DNA from: Streptomyces liangshanensis
GTDB lineage: Bacteria; Actinomycetota; Actinomycetes; Streptomycetales; Streptomycetaceae
Assembly: GCF_011694815.1 (NCBI RefSeq)
Contig: NZ_CP050177.1
Coordinates: 5,496,001 to 5,560,000 of the forward strand
Reading direction: 5' to 3'
Length of the DNA stretch: 64,000 nucleotides
Below the pieces are notes generated by a model, which did no database searches, was not told where the DNA came from, and saw nothing but the letters and a program-made list of their open reading frames with translations. Below are positions 34,526 through 42,624 of this stretch, piece after piece. The translations under genes were made by a program, and so were the position numbers. Every line of letters begins with the position of its first letter. Positions within the stretch are counted from its first letter, which is position 1.

Positions 34526-36199
34526 TTGATCAAGGTAAGCGTCGTGGTGCCGATCTACAACGCCGGTGCGTACATCGAGCGTTGCGCGCCCTCGCTCGTC
34601 AACCAGAGCCTCGGGGCGGACGCGTACGAGGTCCTGTACGTCGACGACGGATCGACCGACGACTCGGCCGAACGCCTCCAACGGCTGGCCGCCGCGCACG
34701 CGCACGTCCGGGTCCACCGGCAGGAGAACTCCGGCTGGCCGGGCAAGCCGCGCAACGAGGGGATCGACCGCGCCAGGGGGAAGTACGTCCAGTTCGTCGA
34801 CCAGGACGACGAGTTGTCGTACGAGGCGCTGGAACGGCTCTACGCCCTGGCGGAACGCAACCACTCCGACATCGTGCTGGGCAAGATCCACGGGACGATG
34901 CAGGGACCCAGCAACGTGTTCAAGCGGACGGTCGACCGGTGCACCGCCGCCGACGCGCCGCTCTTCGAGAGCCTGACCCCGCACAAGATGTTCCGCAGGG
35001 AGTTCCTGCGCGAGCACGGGATCCGCTTCCCGGAGGGGCGGGTCAGGCTGGAGGACCAGTTGTTCATGGCGCGCACCTACGTGCGGGCCAAGACCGTCTC
35101 GATACTCGGCAGTTACCCCTGCTACCAGTGGAACAGGCGGGAGGACGGCGGGAACAACAGCAGCCGCCGGATCACCGCCGACGACTACTACGGCCACCTC
35201 GACAAGGTCGTGGAGGCGATCAAGGAGGGCACGCCCCCGGGCGACCTCCAGGACCGCCTGCTCCGCCGCTCGTTCCGGGTGGAACTGCTGCGGCCGGTGA
35301 GCGAACCCCGCGTCCTGCGCCGCACCGGCAAGGACCTGGAGGAGTACTACACCACCGTCCGCCGGATGGCGATGACCAGCTATCCGCCCGGGGTGCGCGA
35401 CGGCCTCCCGGCGATCAGCCGGCTGCGGGCGGAGCTGCTGGTCCAGGACCGGCTGGACTCCCTGGTCGAACTCGCCCGCCGCACCGAGAAGATCAAGGCG
35501 CGGGTCGAGGTGGACGACATGCGCTGGCGCAACGGCAAGCTGGTGATCAGGACCCGCGTCGGCATGGTCCGGGCCGACGGCGAACCGCTGACCGTCGTGG
35601 AGCGCGGCGGCCGGACGCTGCTCGACCCCGAACTCCTTGACGGCATCGGGGGAGCGGAGGACTGGGAGGTCCCCGACCCCTTCTCGTACGCGTACGGCGA
35701 ACTCATCGTCCACGACACCGCCAACAACCAATGGTGGTACCCCGAAGGGGAGTTGGCGCCGACCCTGGAACCCCTCGGCGGAGGCCGCCACCGGGTCGTG
35801 GTCGCCGGCGAGACGGTCGTCGACCCGCTGACCCTCGCGGGCGGCGCGCCCATGACCCCCGGCACCCACCAGGTCTGGGTCAGCGCCCAACTGCTCGGCG
35901 TCGGCCGCCGCCCCCGGCTGACCCCGGCCCCGGGCCGCTCCCGCATCCTGCTCGGCACCGTCGCCGTCGGCGCGCCCCCGCGCCTCGTCCTCCCCGCCTG
36001 GGGCGGGCCGGGCGGCCAACTCCGGCTCGACGTCAGCGGCGCGAGCCGGATCGGCACCACCCGCCGCCTCCTGCTCCGTACCGCCGCCGACCACCGCTTC
36101 CGCCACGGCGTCCGCGGGGTGCTGCGGCGCCTGCCGCGCGGGGCGAGCCGCAACATCCGCGCGGCCGCGCGCCAGGCCGACCGCTGGATGCTGCGGTAG
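34526..36199 (+). CDS. Glycosyltransferase family 2 with C-terminal extension
   Basis: A 557-residue GT-A type transferase. The N-terminal catalytic domain runs from VSVVVPIYNAGAYIERC through the VLYVDDGSTDDSAE nucleotide site and the QFVDQDDELS DXD region to the EDQLFMART acid. Residues 270-557 are a helical linker and a beta-rich extension (VRADGEPLTVVERGGRTLLD, then TPGTHQVWVSAQLLG), as in teichoic acid or capsule polymerases such as TarS/CgtA-like enzymes. TTG 34526 is taken as the start after a GGGGGG run and gives the normal GT2 beginning. The gene stands alone. It may decorate a wall polymer. Confidence 0.87.
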   Translation: MIKVSVVVPIYNAGAYIERCAPSLVNQSLGADAYEVLYVDDGSTDDSAERLQRLAAAHAHVRVHRQENSGWPGKPRNEGIDRARGKYVQFVDQDDELSYEALERLYALAERNHSDIVLGKIHGTMQGPSNVFKRTVDRCTAADAPLFESLTPHKMFRREFLREHGIRFPEGRVRLEDQLFMARTYVRAKTVSILGSYPCYQWNRREDGGNNSSRRITADDYYGHLDKVVEAIKEGTPPGDLQDRLLRRSFRVELLRPVSEPRVLRRTGKDLEEYYTTVRRMAMTSYPPGVRDGLPAISRLRAELLVQDRLDSLVELARRTEKIKARVEVDDMRWRNGKLVIRTRVGMVRADGEPLTVVERGGRTLLDPELLDGIGGAEDWEVPDPFSYAYGELIVHDTANNQWWYPEGELAPTLEPLGGGRHRVVVAGETVVDPLTLAGGAPMTPGTHQVWVSAQLLGVGRRPRLTPAPGRSRILLGTVAVGAPPRLVLPAWGGPGGQLRLDVSGASRIGTTRRLLLRTAADHRFRHGVRGVLRRLPRGASRNIRAAARQADRWMLR

Positions 36200-36240
36200 C
36201 GGGCGGGCCCCGGTTGGGCAGGGCCCTTCCCGGCGGGGCG

Positions 36241-36297
36241 GGGCCTTTCCCGGCGGGGCGGGGGAGGGTCTCGCCCGACCCGCCGGGGAAAGGGCTC
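36241..36297 (+). terminator. Probable terminator after the glycosyltransferase gene
   Basis: An imperfect long stem pairing GGGGCCTTTCCCGGCGGG with CCCGCCGGGGAAAGGGCTCC (one bulge). A second related copy of the left arm lies just upstream, so the hairpin can form in two registers. Confidence 0.55.
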
Positions 36298-36322
36298 CCA
36301 CCTGCGTCGTAAGGTCGCGGGC

Positions 36323-37102
36323 GTGCCCGACATATCGATGACCACGCTGCTCCTGCTCTGCCTCGCCGCCGCCGGGGCGGGCTGGATCGACGCGGTGGTG
36401 GGCGGGGGCGGGCTGCTGCTCCTGCCCGCCATGCTGCTCGGGCTGCCGCACGTCCCGGCCGCGCACATCCTCGGCACCAACAAGGCCGTCGCGATCGTCG
36501 GCACGTCGGGGGCGGCCGTGACGTACCTCAGGAAGGCCCCGGTCGACGTGCGGACCGCCGTCAGGATCGGGGGCGCGGCGCTGGTCGGCTCGATGACGGG
36601 GGCGTTCTTCGCGGCCGGGATCAGCAGTGACGTGCTGCGGCCCGTGATCATGGTGGTGCTGCTGGGGGTGGCGGCCTTCGTGATGCTGCGGCCCGCGTTC
36701 GGCCGCGCGGAGGGCGGGGGGCCGGTCACCCGGCGCCGCACCGTCACCGCGATCGTCCTGGTCGGCGGCGGGATCGGCTTCTACGACGGGCTCTTCGGGC
36801 CCGGTACGGGAACGTTCCTGGTGCTGGCCCTGACCGCCGTCCTCCACCTGGACCTGGTGACCGCGTCCGCCACGGCGAAGATCGTGAACGTCTGCACCAA
36901 CGCCGGGGCGCTCGCGATGTTCGCGTACCAGGGCACGGTGATGTGGCAACTGGCCGGGCTGATGGCGGTGTTCAACCTGGCGGGCGGGATGTTCGGGGCG
37001 CGGATGGCGCTCAGGAAGGGCAGCGAGTTCGTGCGGGGGGTGCTGCTGGTGGTGGTGTTCTCGCTGGTGGCGAAGCTGGCGTTCGACCAGTGGACGGGGT
37101 GA
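36323..37102 (+). CDS. TauE/SafE family permease
   Basis: A 259-residue membrane protein with about eight segments in two inverted halves. Family marks are GWIDAVVGGGGLLLLPAML in the first half and GFYDGLFGPGTGTFLVLAL in the second, each followed by the conserved ATAKIVN/GTNKAVA type segment. These proteins export sulfite, sulfoacetate or related organosulfonates; the substrate here is unknown. GTG 36323 has no ribosome binding site and TAAGGT ends 7 bases upstream, so the message is probably leaderless. Confidence 0.92.
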   Translation: MPDISMTTLLLLCLAAAGAGWIDAVVGGGGLLLLPAMLLGLPHVPAAHILGTNKAVAIVGTSGAAVTYLRKAPVDVRTAVRIGGAALVGSMTGAFFAAGISSDVLRPVIMVVLLGVAAFVMLRPAFGRAEGGGPVTRRRTVTAIVLVGGGIGFYDGLFGPGTGTFLVLALTAVLHLDLVTASATAKIVNVCTNAGALAMFAYQGTVMWQLAGLMAVFNLAGGMFGARMALRKGSEFVRGVLLVVVFSLVAKLAFDQWTG

Positions 37103-37139
37103 GCGGGCCGGGGGCGGGGTGAGTGGCTCGCGGGCAAGG

Positions 37140-37820
37140 TCAGCGGGTGCCGGTCAGGTGGGCGTACGCCACGACGTTGCCCCGGTAGCCCGTTCCCTCC
37201 GTGTAGCCGCCGCCGCAGGTGATCAGCCGCAGCTCGGCCCCGGCGGCCGCTCCGTACACCTTGCGGTCGGGGAAGTCCTCGTTCCGGTGGACCTCGACGG
37301 CGTCGACCGTGAACACCGCCGTACGGCCGTCGCGCCGGGTCACCTCGATCCGGTGGCCCTTCCTCAGCGAGCCCAGGGCGTAGAAGACGGCGGGTCCGCG
37401 CGCGTTGTCGACATGACCGGCGACGATCGCGGTGCCCCGGGCGCCGGGGGGAGGGCCTTCGCGGTACCACCCGGCGAGGTTCGCGTTCGAGGCCGGCGGC
37501 ACCTCCAGGCTGCCGTCCGCCCTCAGGCCCAGGTCGGTCAGCGGGGTGTCGACGCCGATCGCGGGGACGCGCAGCCGTACGGGGGCGGAGGGGGCGAGGG
37601 GCGGCGCGGTCCGTTGCGGGCCGGGCGAACTCCGGTTCGGCTCCCGCCGGTTCCCTTCGGTCCGCGGGGACTTCTGGTACGGGCCCGGGCCGGCCGCGAA
37701 GGCCTCGGAGGGCGGCGGCGCGGGCGGGGTGACCGGTTCGGAGCCGGTCCTGATGAGCCAGACCCCGGCGAAGGCGGCGATCACCAGCAGCCAGGCCTGG
37801 CCCTTGACCTGCGTGCTCAT
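37140..37820 (-). CDS. Class F sortase
   Basis: Cell-wall transpeptidase of 226 residues. One N-terminal membrane segment (WLLVIAAFAGVWLI) anchors it outside, followed by a Pro-rich stalk and a sortase barrel from about residue 80 (VRLRVPAIGVDTPLTDLGL). The catalytic His is in TAIVAGHVDNARGP, the Cys in LRLITCGGGY and the Arg near TGYRGNVV. ATG 37820 follows GGAGG at 7 bases. It lies downstream of a gene for a stalked, membrane-anchored protein that may be its substrate, but a hairpin separates them, so sortase may need its own promoter or read-through. Confidence 0.92.
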   Translation of the reverse strand: MSTQVKGQAWLLVIAAFAGVWLIRTGSEPVTPPAPPPSEAFAAGPGPYQKSPRTEGNRREPNRSSPGPQRTAPPLAPSAPVRLRVPAIGVDTPLTDLGLRADGSLEVPPASNANLAGWYREGPPPGARGTAIVAGHVDNARGPAVFYALGSLRKGHRIEVTRRDGRTAVFTVDAVEVHRNEDFPDRKVYGAAAGAELRLITCGGGYTEGTGYRGNVVAYAHLTGTR

Positions 37821-37843
37821 GGCGGGGCCTCCGGAGGAAGGGC

Positions 37844-37881
37844 CCCCGCCCCCGTCAGCGATGAGCGTGACGGGGGCGGGG
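37844..37881 (-). terminator. Hairpin between surface protein and sortase genes
   Basis: A 14-bp perfect stem (37844-37857 with 37868-37881) with a 10-base loop, right after the surface-protein stop. It probably ends most of that transcript, leaving a minor fraction for sortase. Confidence 0.8.
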
Positions 37882-37919
37882 ACGAGGACGGGGGTACGGG
37901 GCGGTGGAGACCGGCCCCG

Positions 37920-38591
37920 TCAGCCGCCCTGCGCGCCGCTCGCCCGGCGGCGCAGGAGCGTGACCCCGCCGACGGCGGCCGCGGCCAGAACGGCCGCGCC
38001 CACCGCGATCTGGGTGGTGTCGGGGGCGATGCTGCCGCCGACCCCGGTGTTCACATGGCCCCGGGGCGTCCGGCCGTCCGGGTCGTGGCCCTCCCGGCCC
38101 TGCCCGTCGCGCCCGTGGCCCCAGCCCGGCTTCCCGCCGTCCGGGTCGTGGCGGCCGGGGTCGTCCCGGCCCGGGTCGTGGCCGCCGGGCTCCTTGCCGT
38201 ACGCGTCCTTGCCGTACGGGTCGTCGCCGCCCGGGCCGACGCCCGGCGTGCCCAGGTCTCCCAGGGCGCTCGGGTCGCCGAGGGCACTCGGGTCGGCCGG
38301 CGTGCTCCCGGGGGCTTGCGCGTCCTGGTCGGGCCGGTCGAGGTCGGCGAGGGTGTCGCCGGTGGTTGTGGTGCCGTTCTCGCACGCCACGGGGGTGCCC
38401 AACGTACCGAGGGGTTCGGCGATCCCTGACGCTGCCGTACCGGCGTCCCGCGTGTCCGGGGCCGCGCAGGGCGCGGCCGGCGCGGACTGGGCCGTACCGC
38501 TCGCGAAGGCGGCCGCCGCTCCTCCCGCCGTCAGTACGGTCGCGGCGGCCGCCAGCGCGGTGCCGGTGAGCAGGCGGGCGGTGGTGCGCAT
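37920..38591 (-). CDS. Putative sortase-linked surface protein
   Basis: A 223-residue exported protein. It has a signal peptide (MRTTARLLTGTALAAAATVL), a short Cys-containing N-terminal part (APCAAPD, VACENG) and a low-complexity stalk of Asp, Gly, Pro, Lys and His (DDPYGKDAYGKEPGGHDPGR). A final hydrophobic helix (AVGAAVLAAAAVGGVTLL) ends in RRRASG, the order of parts found in sortase substrates. No LPXTG is present. HVNTGVGGS just before the helix resembles the GV-x-G-x-GGS box I associate with proteins beside class F sortases. ATG 38591 follows CCGGAGGCCC. Confidence 0.75.
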   Translation of the reverse strand: MRTTARLLTGTALAAAATVLTAGGAAAAFASGTAQSAPAAPCAAPDTRDAGTAASGIAEPLGTLGTPVACENGTTTTGDTLADLDRPDQDAQAPGSTPADPSALGDPSALGDLGTPGVGPGGDDPYGKDAYGKEPGGHDPGRDDPGRHDPDGGKPGWGHGRDGQGREGHDPDGRTPRGHVNTGVGGSIAPDTTQIAVGAAVLAAAAVGGVTLLRRRASGAQGG

Positions 38592-38877
38592 GACGGGCCT
38601 CCGGAGCGGGGCGGACGATCTGGCGGGGCGGTCTGGTGGGACGGCCTGGTGGGGCCTTCTCCTCCGAGGTAAGGCGCAGCCCGGCCCGCACGCCTGCTGA
38701 TGGCCGATCAGATTCGCCGTACACGGACCGTCACCCTCGCGCCCGGAGGGGCGTTGTCGCAGGTCATACGGGAGCCCCCGCCTCCTCGCCGCCCCGGCGG
38801 CCCGCCCGCGCCGAACGGGTGACGCCACGCCCCTTACTCGCGTGCGGCGCGTCCCCCGGGCTGACACCCTGAGTTCG

Positions 38878-39597
38878 ATGAACGCATCCGACATGACCTC
38901 GCCCAGCGCCACCGCCGCCCGGAACAACGCCGACTGGTGCGCGTCCGTCTCCCGGTCCCACGGGATCTCCGGGACCTTCGGCGAGAGGGCGTGGTGGAGC
39001 CCGCGCAGGACGCCGCCGTACTACCCGGACGCCGTGACGCTGCGCCCCGACGCGCTCCCCGACGACTTCCTCCCGTCGGTGGACACGGGGGCGCCCGGGT
39101 GCTCGGTCAAGGACAGCTTCGCCACGCTGGACCTGGCCCCGGACGGCTTCACCACGATCGTGGACGCGCGCTGGATCCACCGTCCGGCCGACCGGCCCGT
39201 GCCCGAGTGGCCGGGACTGCCCGCCGAACGTGTCCTGACCGGCGACCGGCTCGCCGAGTGGCAGACCGCGTGGGCGGGCGGCGAGGACACCCCCGACGTG
39301 TTCCGGCCCGTCCTGCTGGACGACCCGACCGTGCTGGTGCTGGCCTTCCGGGACGGGGACGACCTCGCCGGGGGTGTGGTCCTGAACGAGACGGCGGGGG
39401 TGGTCGGCGTCTCCAACCTCTTCGCCGTCGAGGGCGCCGCGGTCGCCGACGTCTGGTCCTCGGCGGTGACCGCCGCCGCCGACTACCACCCGGGCCTGGC
39501 GCTCGTCGGGTACGAACAGGGCGACGACCTCACGCCCGCGCTCGGCATCGGCTTCGACGCGCTGGGGCCGCTGAGGATCTGGCTGCGCACGTCGTGA
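38878..39597 (+). CDS. Hypothetical protein
   Basis: A 239-residue soluble protein I cannot assign. The first half has ADWCASVSRSHGISGTFGER and YYPDAVTLRPDALPDDFL. The second half (LVLAFRDGDDLAGGVVLNET, VVGVSNLFAV, LALVGYEQGDDLTPALGIGF, GPLRIWLR) has the strand order of a GNAT fold, with GYEQG where a family could place the end of the domain, so it may be a diverged acetyltransferase. CACCCT ends 7 bases before ATG 38878 with no ribosome binding site. It converges on the aminotransferase gene. Confidence 0.65.
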   Translation: MNASDMTSPSATAARNNADWCASVSRSHGISGTFGERAWWSPRRTPPYYPDAVTLRPDALPDDFLPSVDTGAPGCSVKDSFATLDLAPDGFTTIVDARWIHRPADRPVPEWPGLPAERVLTGDRLAEWQTAWAGGEDTPDVFRPVLLDDPTVLVLAFRDGDDLAGGVVLNETAGVVGVSNLFAVEGAAVADVWSSAVTAAADYHPGLALVGYEQGDDLTPALGIGFDALGPLRIWLRTS

Positions 39598-39607
39598 CGC
39601 GGGGCGC

Positions 39608-40399
39608 TCAGAGGAGGTCCCCCTCCACCGCCTCGTACACCTCCGTCACCGTCTTGAGCAGTCCCGGTTCGCCCGGGAACTCCGTCGCGTCGATCCGGGA
39701 GACCGGCGCGATGCCGCGGGAGTTGGTGACGAAGGCCGCCCGGAAGCCGGGGAGGTGCGCGAGGGTCACCTCCCGCCGTACCGACGGCAGTCCGGCGGCG
39801 GGCAGCCGGGACTCCAGTACGGCCATGGTGATGCCGACCAGCACCGGCGCGTCCGGCCAGACGAGTGACGTGCCGTCCCAGAAGCAGATGTTGGCGACGG
39901 CGCCCTCCGCCACCACCCCGCCGTCCCCGGTGAGGAGCGCGCTGTCGTAGCCCGCGCGGACCGCGAGGCGGCCGTGGTGGACCTGGCCGAAGTCCCCGAT
40001 GCGCTTGAGGTGCGGGGCGGTCCGCCGGTACGGGACGGACATCAGGGCCACGGGCCGCGCCTCGACCGGGTCGGCGGGCGGCCGCACGGTCACCATGATC
40101 GTCGCGTCCGCCGCCGCCTCGGGCCACTGGACGTGGACCCTGGCCGAGGCGTCCCGTACGCCGTCGAGCGCGTGGCGGAGCAGGGCCCGTACCCGCTCCC
40201 CGTCCAGACCCGCGCCGAACATCTCCCGCGTGGCGGAGTCCAGCCGGGCCAGGTGGAGCGCGAGGCCGCGCACCCGGCCGTCCCTGACCTGCATGGCGGT
40301 GAAGTGCCCGTAGTGGTCCAACGCGCGGAAGCGCAGCCCCTCCTCGGTGGCGGGCCGGCCGTCGATCTCGATGAGCGGATGTGCCGCGGAGAACGTCAT
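39608..40399 (-). CDS. Aminotransferase class IV (ADC lyase-like)
   Basis: A 263-residue fold-type IV PLP enzyme. The N-terminal domain has LIEIDGRPATEEGLRF and HLARLDSATREMF. The PLP Lys is probably in PHLKRIGDFGQVHHGR. The cofactor-phosphate region GVVAEGAVANICFWDGTSL and the substrate segment VGITMAVLESRLPAAG follow, as in aminodeoxychorismate lyases and branched-chain aminotransferases. No folate genes are nearby, so the exact reaction is open. ATG 40399. Confidence 0.88.
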   Translation of the reverse strand: MTFSAAHPLIEIDGRPATEEGLRFRALDHYGHFTAMQVRDGRVRGLALHLARLDSATREMFGAGLDGERVRALLRHALDGVRDASARVHVQWPEAAADATIMVTVRPPADPVEARPVALMSVPYRRTAPHLKRIGDFGQVHHGRLAVRAGYDSALLTGDGGVVAEGAVANICFWDGTSLVWPDAPVLVGITMAVLESRLPAAGLPSVRREVTLAHLPGFRAAFVTNSRGIAPVSRIDATEFPGEPGLLKTVTEVYEAVEGDLL

Positions 40400-40438
40400 G
40401 CGTCCACGGTAGGACGCCGCGTGTCCCGCACGTCCCGC

Positions 40439-40469
40439 TTGACCTCAACCAAGGTTCAGGGACAAGGCT
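40439..40469 (+). promoter_or_regulatory. SoxR/MerR-type promoter of the FMN reductase gene
   Basis: TTGACC (40439-40444), a spacer of exactly 19 bases and AAGGCT (40464-40469). Inside the spacer lies the dyad CCTCAACCAAGGTTCAGG (40443-40460), 7 of 9 base pairs. A 19-base spacer with a centred dyad is the hallmark of MerR-family promoters, and the half-site CCTCAA matches SoxR boxes. In S. coelicolor an FMN reductase gene is a known SoxR target. The start codon follows 7 bases after -10. Confidence 0.8.
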
Positions 40470-40476
40470 CCTTCTC

Positions 40477-41187
40477 ATGGACCTCAACACGGCACAGCCC
40501 GCCGCCCCGGAATCCACCTCCGCCCTCGAATCCACCTCCGCCCTCGAATCCACCTCCGCCCTCGAATCCACCTCCGCCCCCGAATCAGGCGCCGCGCCCG
40601 AACCCGCCGTCGCCCCTCTGAAGCTCGCCGTCATCCTCGGCAGCACCCGCGAGGGGCGCTTCGGCCCCGTCGTCGCCGACTGGTTCCTGAGCCGGACCGA
40701 CCGGCACGCCGGCTTCTCCGCCGACCTGGTCGACCTCGCCGACGTGGAGCTGCCGTCCGCGCTGTCCTTCCGCCCCGGACCCGCGGCGCAGGCCCAACTG
40801 GCCAAGGTCAGCCCCCGGTTGGCGGAGGCCGACGCGTTCGTGGTGATCACCCCCGAGTACAACCACTCCTTCCCCGCCGCCCTCAAGTCCCTGATCGACT
40901 GGCACTACGGCGAGTGGCAGGCCAAGCCCGTCGGGTTCGTCTCGTACGGGGGAATCTCCGGCGGTCTGCGGGCCGTCGAGCAACTGCGCCAGGTCTTCGC
41001 GGAGATGCACGCGGTGACCGTCCGGGACACGGTCTCCTTCCACCACGCGGGCACCCACTTCGACGACGAGGGCAGGCACAGGGATCCGTCCGCCGCCGAG
41101 AACGCCGCCACCGCGATGCTCGACCAGCTCGCGTGGTGGGGCCTGGCCCTGCGGGACGCCAAGTCCGCCCGCCCGTACGGGAGCTGA
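40477..41187 (+). CDS. NADPH-dependent FMN reductase-like flavoprotein
   Basis: A 236-residue flavodoxin-fold reductase. The phosphate-binding loop is LAVILGSTREGRFG, the second flavin contact is VITPEYNHSFPAALKSLIDW, and GFVSYGGISGGLRAVEQLR is the third family block. The first 45 residues are an added low-complexity leader with ESTSAL repeated, absent from family members. The promoter predicts induction by redox-cycling compounds through SoxR, and in Streptomyces such enzymes reduce secreted pigments or quinones. ATG 40477; leaderless. Confidence 0.9.
   Translation: MDLNTAQPAAPESTSALESTSALESTSALESTSAPESGAAPEPAVAPLKLAVILGSTREGRFGPVVADWFLSRTDRHAGFSADLVDLADVELPSALSFRPGPAAQAQLAKVSPRLAEADAFVVITPEYNHSFPAALKSLIDWHYGEWQAKPVGFVSYGGISGGLRAVEQLRQVFAEMHAVTVRDTVSFHHAGTHFDDEGRHRDPSAAENAATAMLDQLAWWGLALRDAKSARPYGS
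40510..40581 (+). repeat. Four 18-bp tandem repeats in the reductase leader
   Basis: Units begin at 40510, 40528, 40546 and 40564 (GAATCCACCTCCGCCCTC, last copy with one change) and encode ESTSAL/ESTSAP. The in-frame 18-bp length lets the number vary without breaking the gene. Confidence 0.92.
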
Positions 41188-41309
41188 GGGACCACGCGGG
41201 CACTCCTGTCCGGAGGCCCGGGGGCCGGCGGATGCGGTAGAACTGCCGGTGGGGAGGGTGACGGTCCCGTCCCCGCGGGCCCCGCCGCCGCCCCGAAGGA
41301 GCCGTCCGC

Positions 41310-41795
41310 GTGTCCCTGCCCGACCACCACCGGGGCGGAGAGCTGCCCTTCTTCGTGTACGGCACCCTGCGGCCGGGTGAGGACAACCACGCCCTCTTCC
41401 TGCGCGGCCGCACCACCCGGGAGGAGCCGGCCCGCCTGGAGGGCGCGGCGCTCTACGACGGCCCCGGCTACCCGTACGCGATCGAGACGCCGGGCGGGGC
41501 GATCGTCGGCGAGATCGTCTCGGCGCTGCCGGGTCCGGGGTCGGGGCCGGTTTCGGCCCCGGGGGAGGCGTACCGCGAACTGCTCTCCGTCCTGGACGAG
41601 TTGGAGGAGTACCGGGCACCCGGCGACCCCCGCAACCTGTACGAGCGGGTGCCGCGTGACGTGCGGCGCGCGGACGGCACCACGGTCACGGCGTGGGTGT
41701 ACTTCGCCGCGCCGCGGGTGGCCCGCGAACTGAGGGCGGCGGGCCGTCCGATCGCGGGCGGCGACTGGATCGCCCACGTCACCGGCGGCCGTTAA
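41310..41795 (+). CDS. Gamma-glutamylcyclotransferase-like (AIG2) protein
   Basis: A 161-residue protein with the GGCT/AIG2 fold. It opens with FFVYGTLRPGEDNHALF, the substrate-binding loop of the family. The catalytic Glu position is in VLDELEEYRAPGDPRNLYERV, followed by VTAWVYF near the end. Family members cyclise gamma-glutamyl amines or peptides; the substrate is unknown. GTG 41310 has AAGGAG about 8 bases upstream. Confidence 0.87.
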   Translation: MSLPDHHRGGELPFFVYGTLRPGEDNHALFLRGRTTREEPARLEGAALYDGPGYPYAIETPGGAIVGEIVSALPGPGSGPVSAPGEAYRELLSVLDELEEYRAPGDPRNLYERVPRDVRRADGTTVTAWVYFAAPRVARELRAAGRPIAGGDWIAHVTGGR

Positions 41796-41838
41796 TCCTG
41801 TCGACAGTGCCCCTCGGCAGGCGGCAGAGTGATGGCCC

Positions 41839-42603
41839 GTGACGAGTAGTGACCTGTGGAGCCGCGAGACCGCCGAACGTTACGACGCCGGGGAGACCGA
41901 GACGTCCTCGCCCGCCGTTCTCGGACCGACCGTCGACTTCCTGGCCGGACTGGCCGGGGACGGCCGGGCCCTGGAGTTCGCCATCGGGACCGGGCGGGTG
42001 GGTGTCCCGCTCCGGGAACGCGGTGTGCCGGTCGTGGGCATCGAACTGTCCGAGCACATGGCGGCGGTCCTGCGGCGCAAGGTCGACGAGGACACGCTGC
42101 CGGTGACCATCGGGGACATGGCCACGACCGTCGTCCCCGGCGGATTCACCCTGGTCTACCTCGTCTACAACACCATCTCGAACCTGCTCACGCAGGACGA
42201 ACAGGTCGAGTGCTTCCGCAACGCCGCCCGCCACCTGGAGCCCGGCGGCCGGTTTGTCATCGAGCTGGGTGTACCGCCGCTGCGCTTCCTGCCGCCCGGC
42301 CAGGTCGCGGTGCCCTTCGACGTCTCCGAACGCCACCTCGGCTTCGACACCTTCGACCTGGTCGAACAGCTCCTCGTCTCCCACCACTTCTCCCGCGAGG
42401 GCGACGGCGACGGTGAGGACAACGGCGGCGCCGGCCACTACCGCCGCGCCGAGTCCCGCCACCGGTACGCCTGGCCGGCGGAGCTGGACCTGATGGCCCG
42501 GATCGCGGGGCTCGAACGGGAGCGCCGTGTGGCGGACTGGGACGGGTCCCCTTTCACCGAGGATTCCGGCAAGCACATCTCCGTGTGGCGCAAGCCGGCC
42601 TGA
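41839..42603 (+). CDS. Class I SAM-dependent methyltransferase
   Basis: A 254-residue methyltransferase. Motif I is ALEFAIGTGRVGVPL, motif II is VVGIELSEHM, the adenine site is VTIGDMATTVVPGGFTLVYL and the post-motif is HLEPGGRFVIEL. The target is unknown; the layout resembles small-molecule methyltransferases. GTG 41839 has CAGAGT 8 bases before it and no clear ribosome binding site. The gene converges on the YdcF-like gene 21 bases away. Confidence 0.9.
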   Translation: MTSSDLWSRETAERYDAGETETSSPAVLGPTVDFLAGLAGDGRALEFAIGTGRVGVPLRERGVPVVGIELSEHMAAVLRRKVDEDTLPVTIGDMATTVVPGGFTLVYLVYNTISNLLTQDEQVECFRNAARHLEPGGRFVIELGVPPLRFLPPGQVAVPFDVSERHLGFDTFDLVEQLLVSHHFSREGDGDGEDNGGAGHYRRAESRHRYAWPAELDLMARIAGLERERRVADWDGSPFTEDSGKHISVWRKPA

Positions 42604-42624
42604 GCGGACCCGGGACGCGGACCT

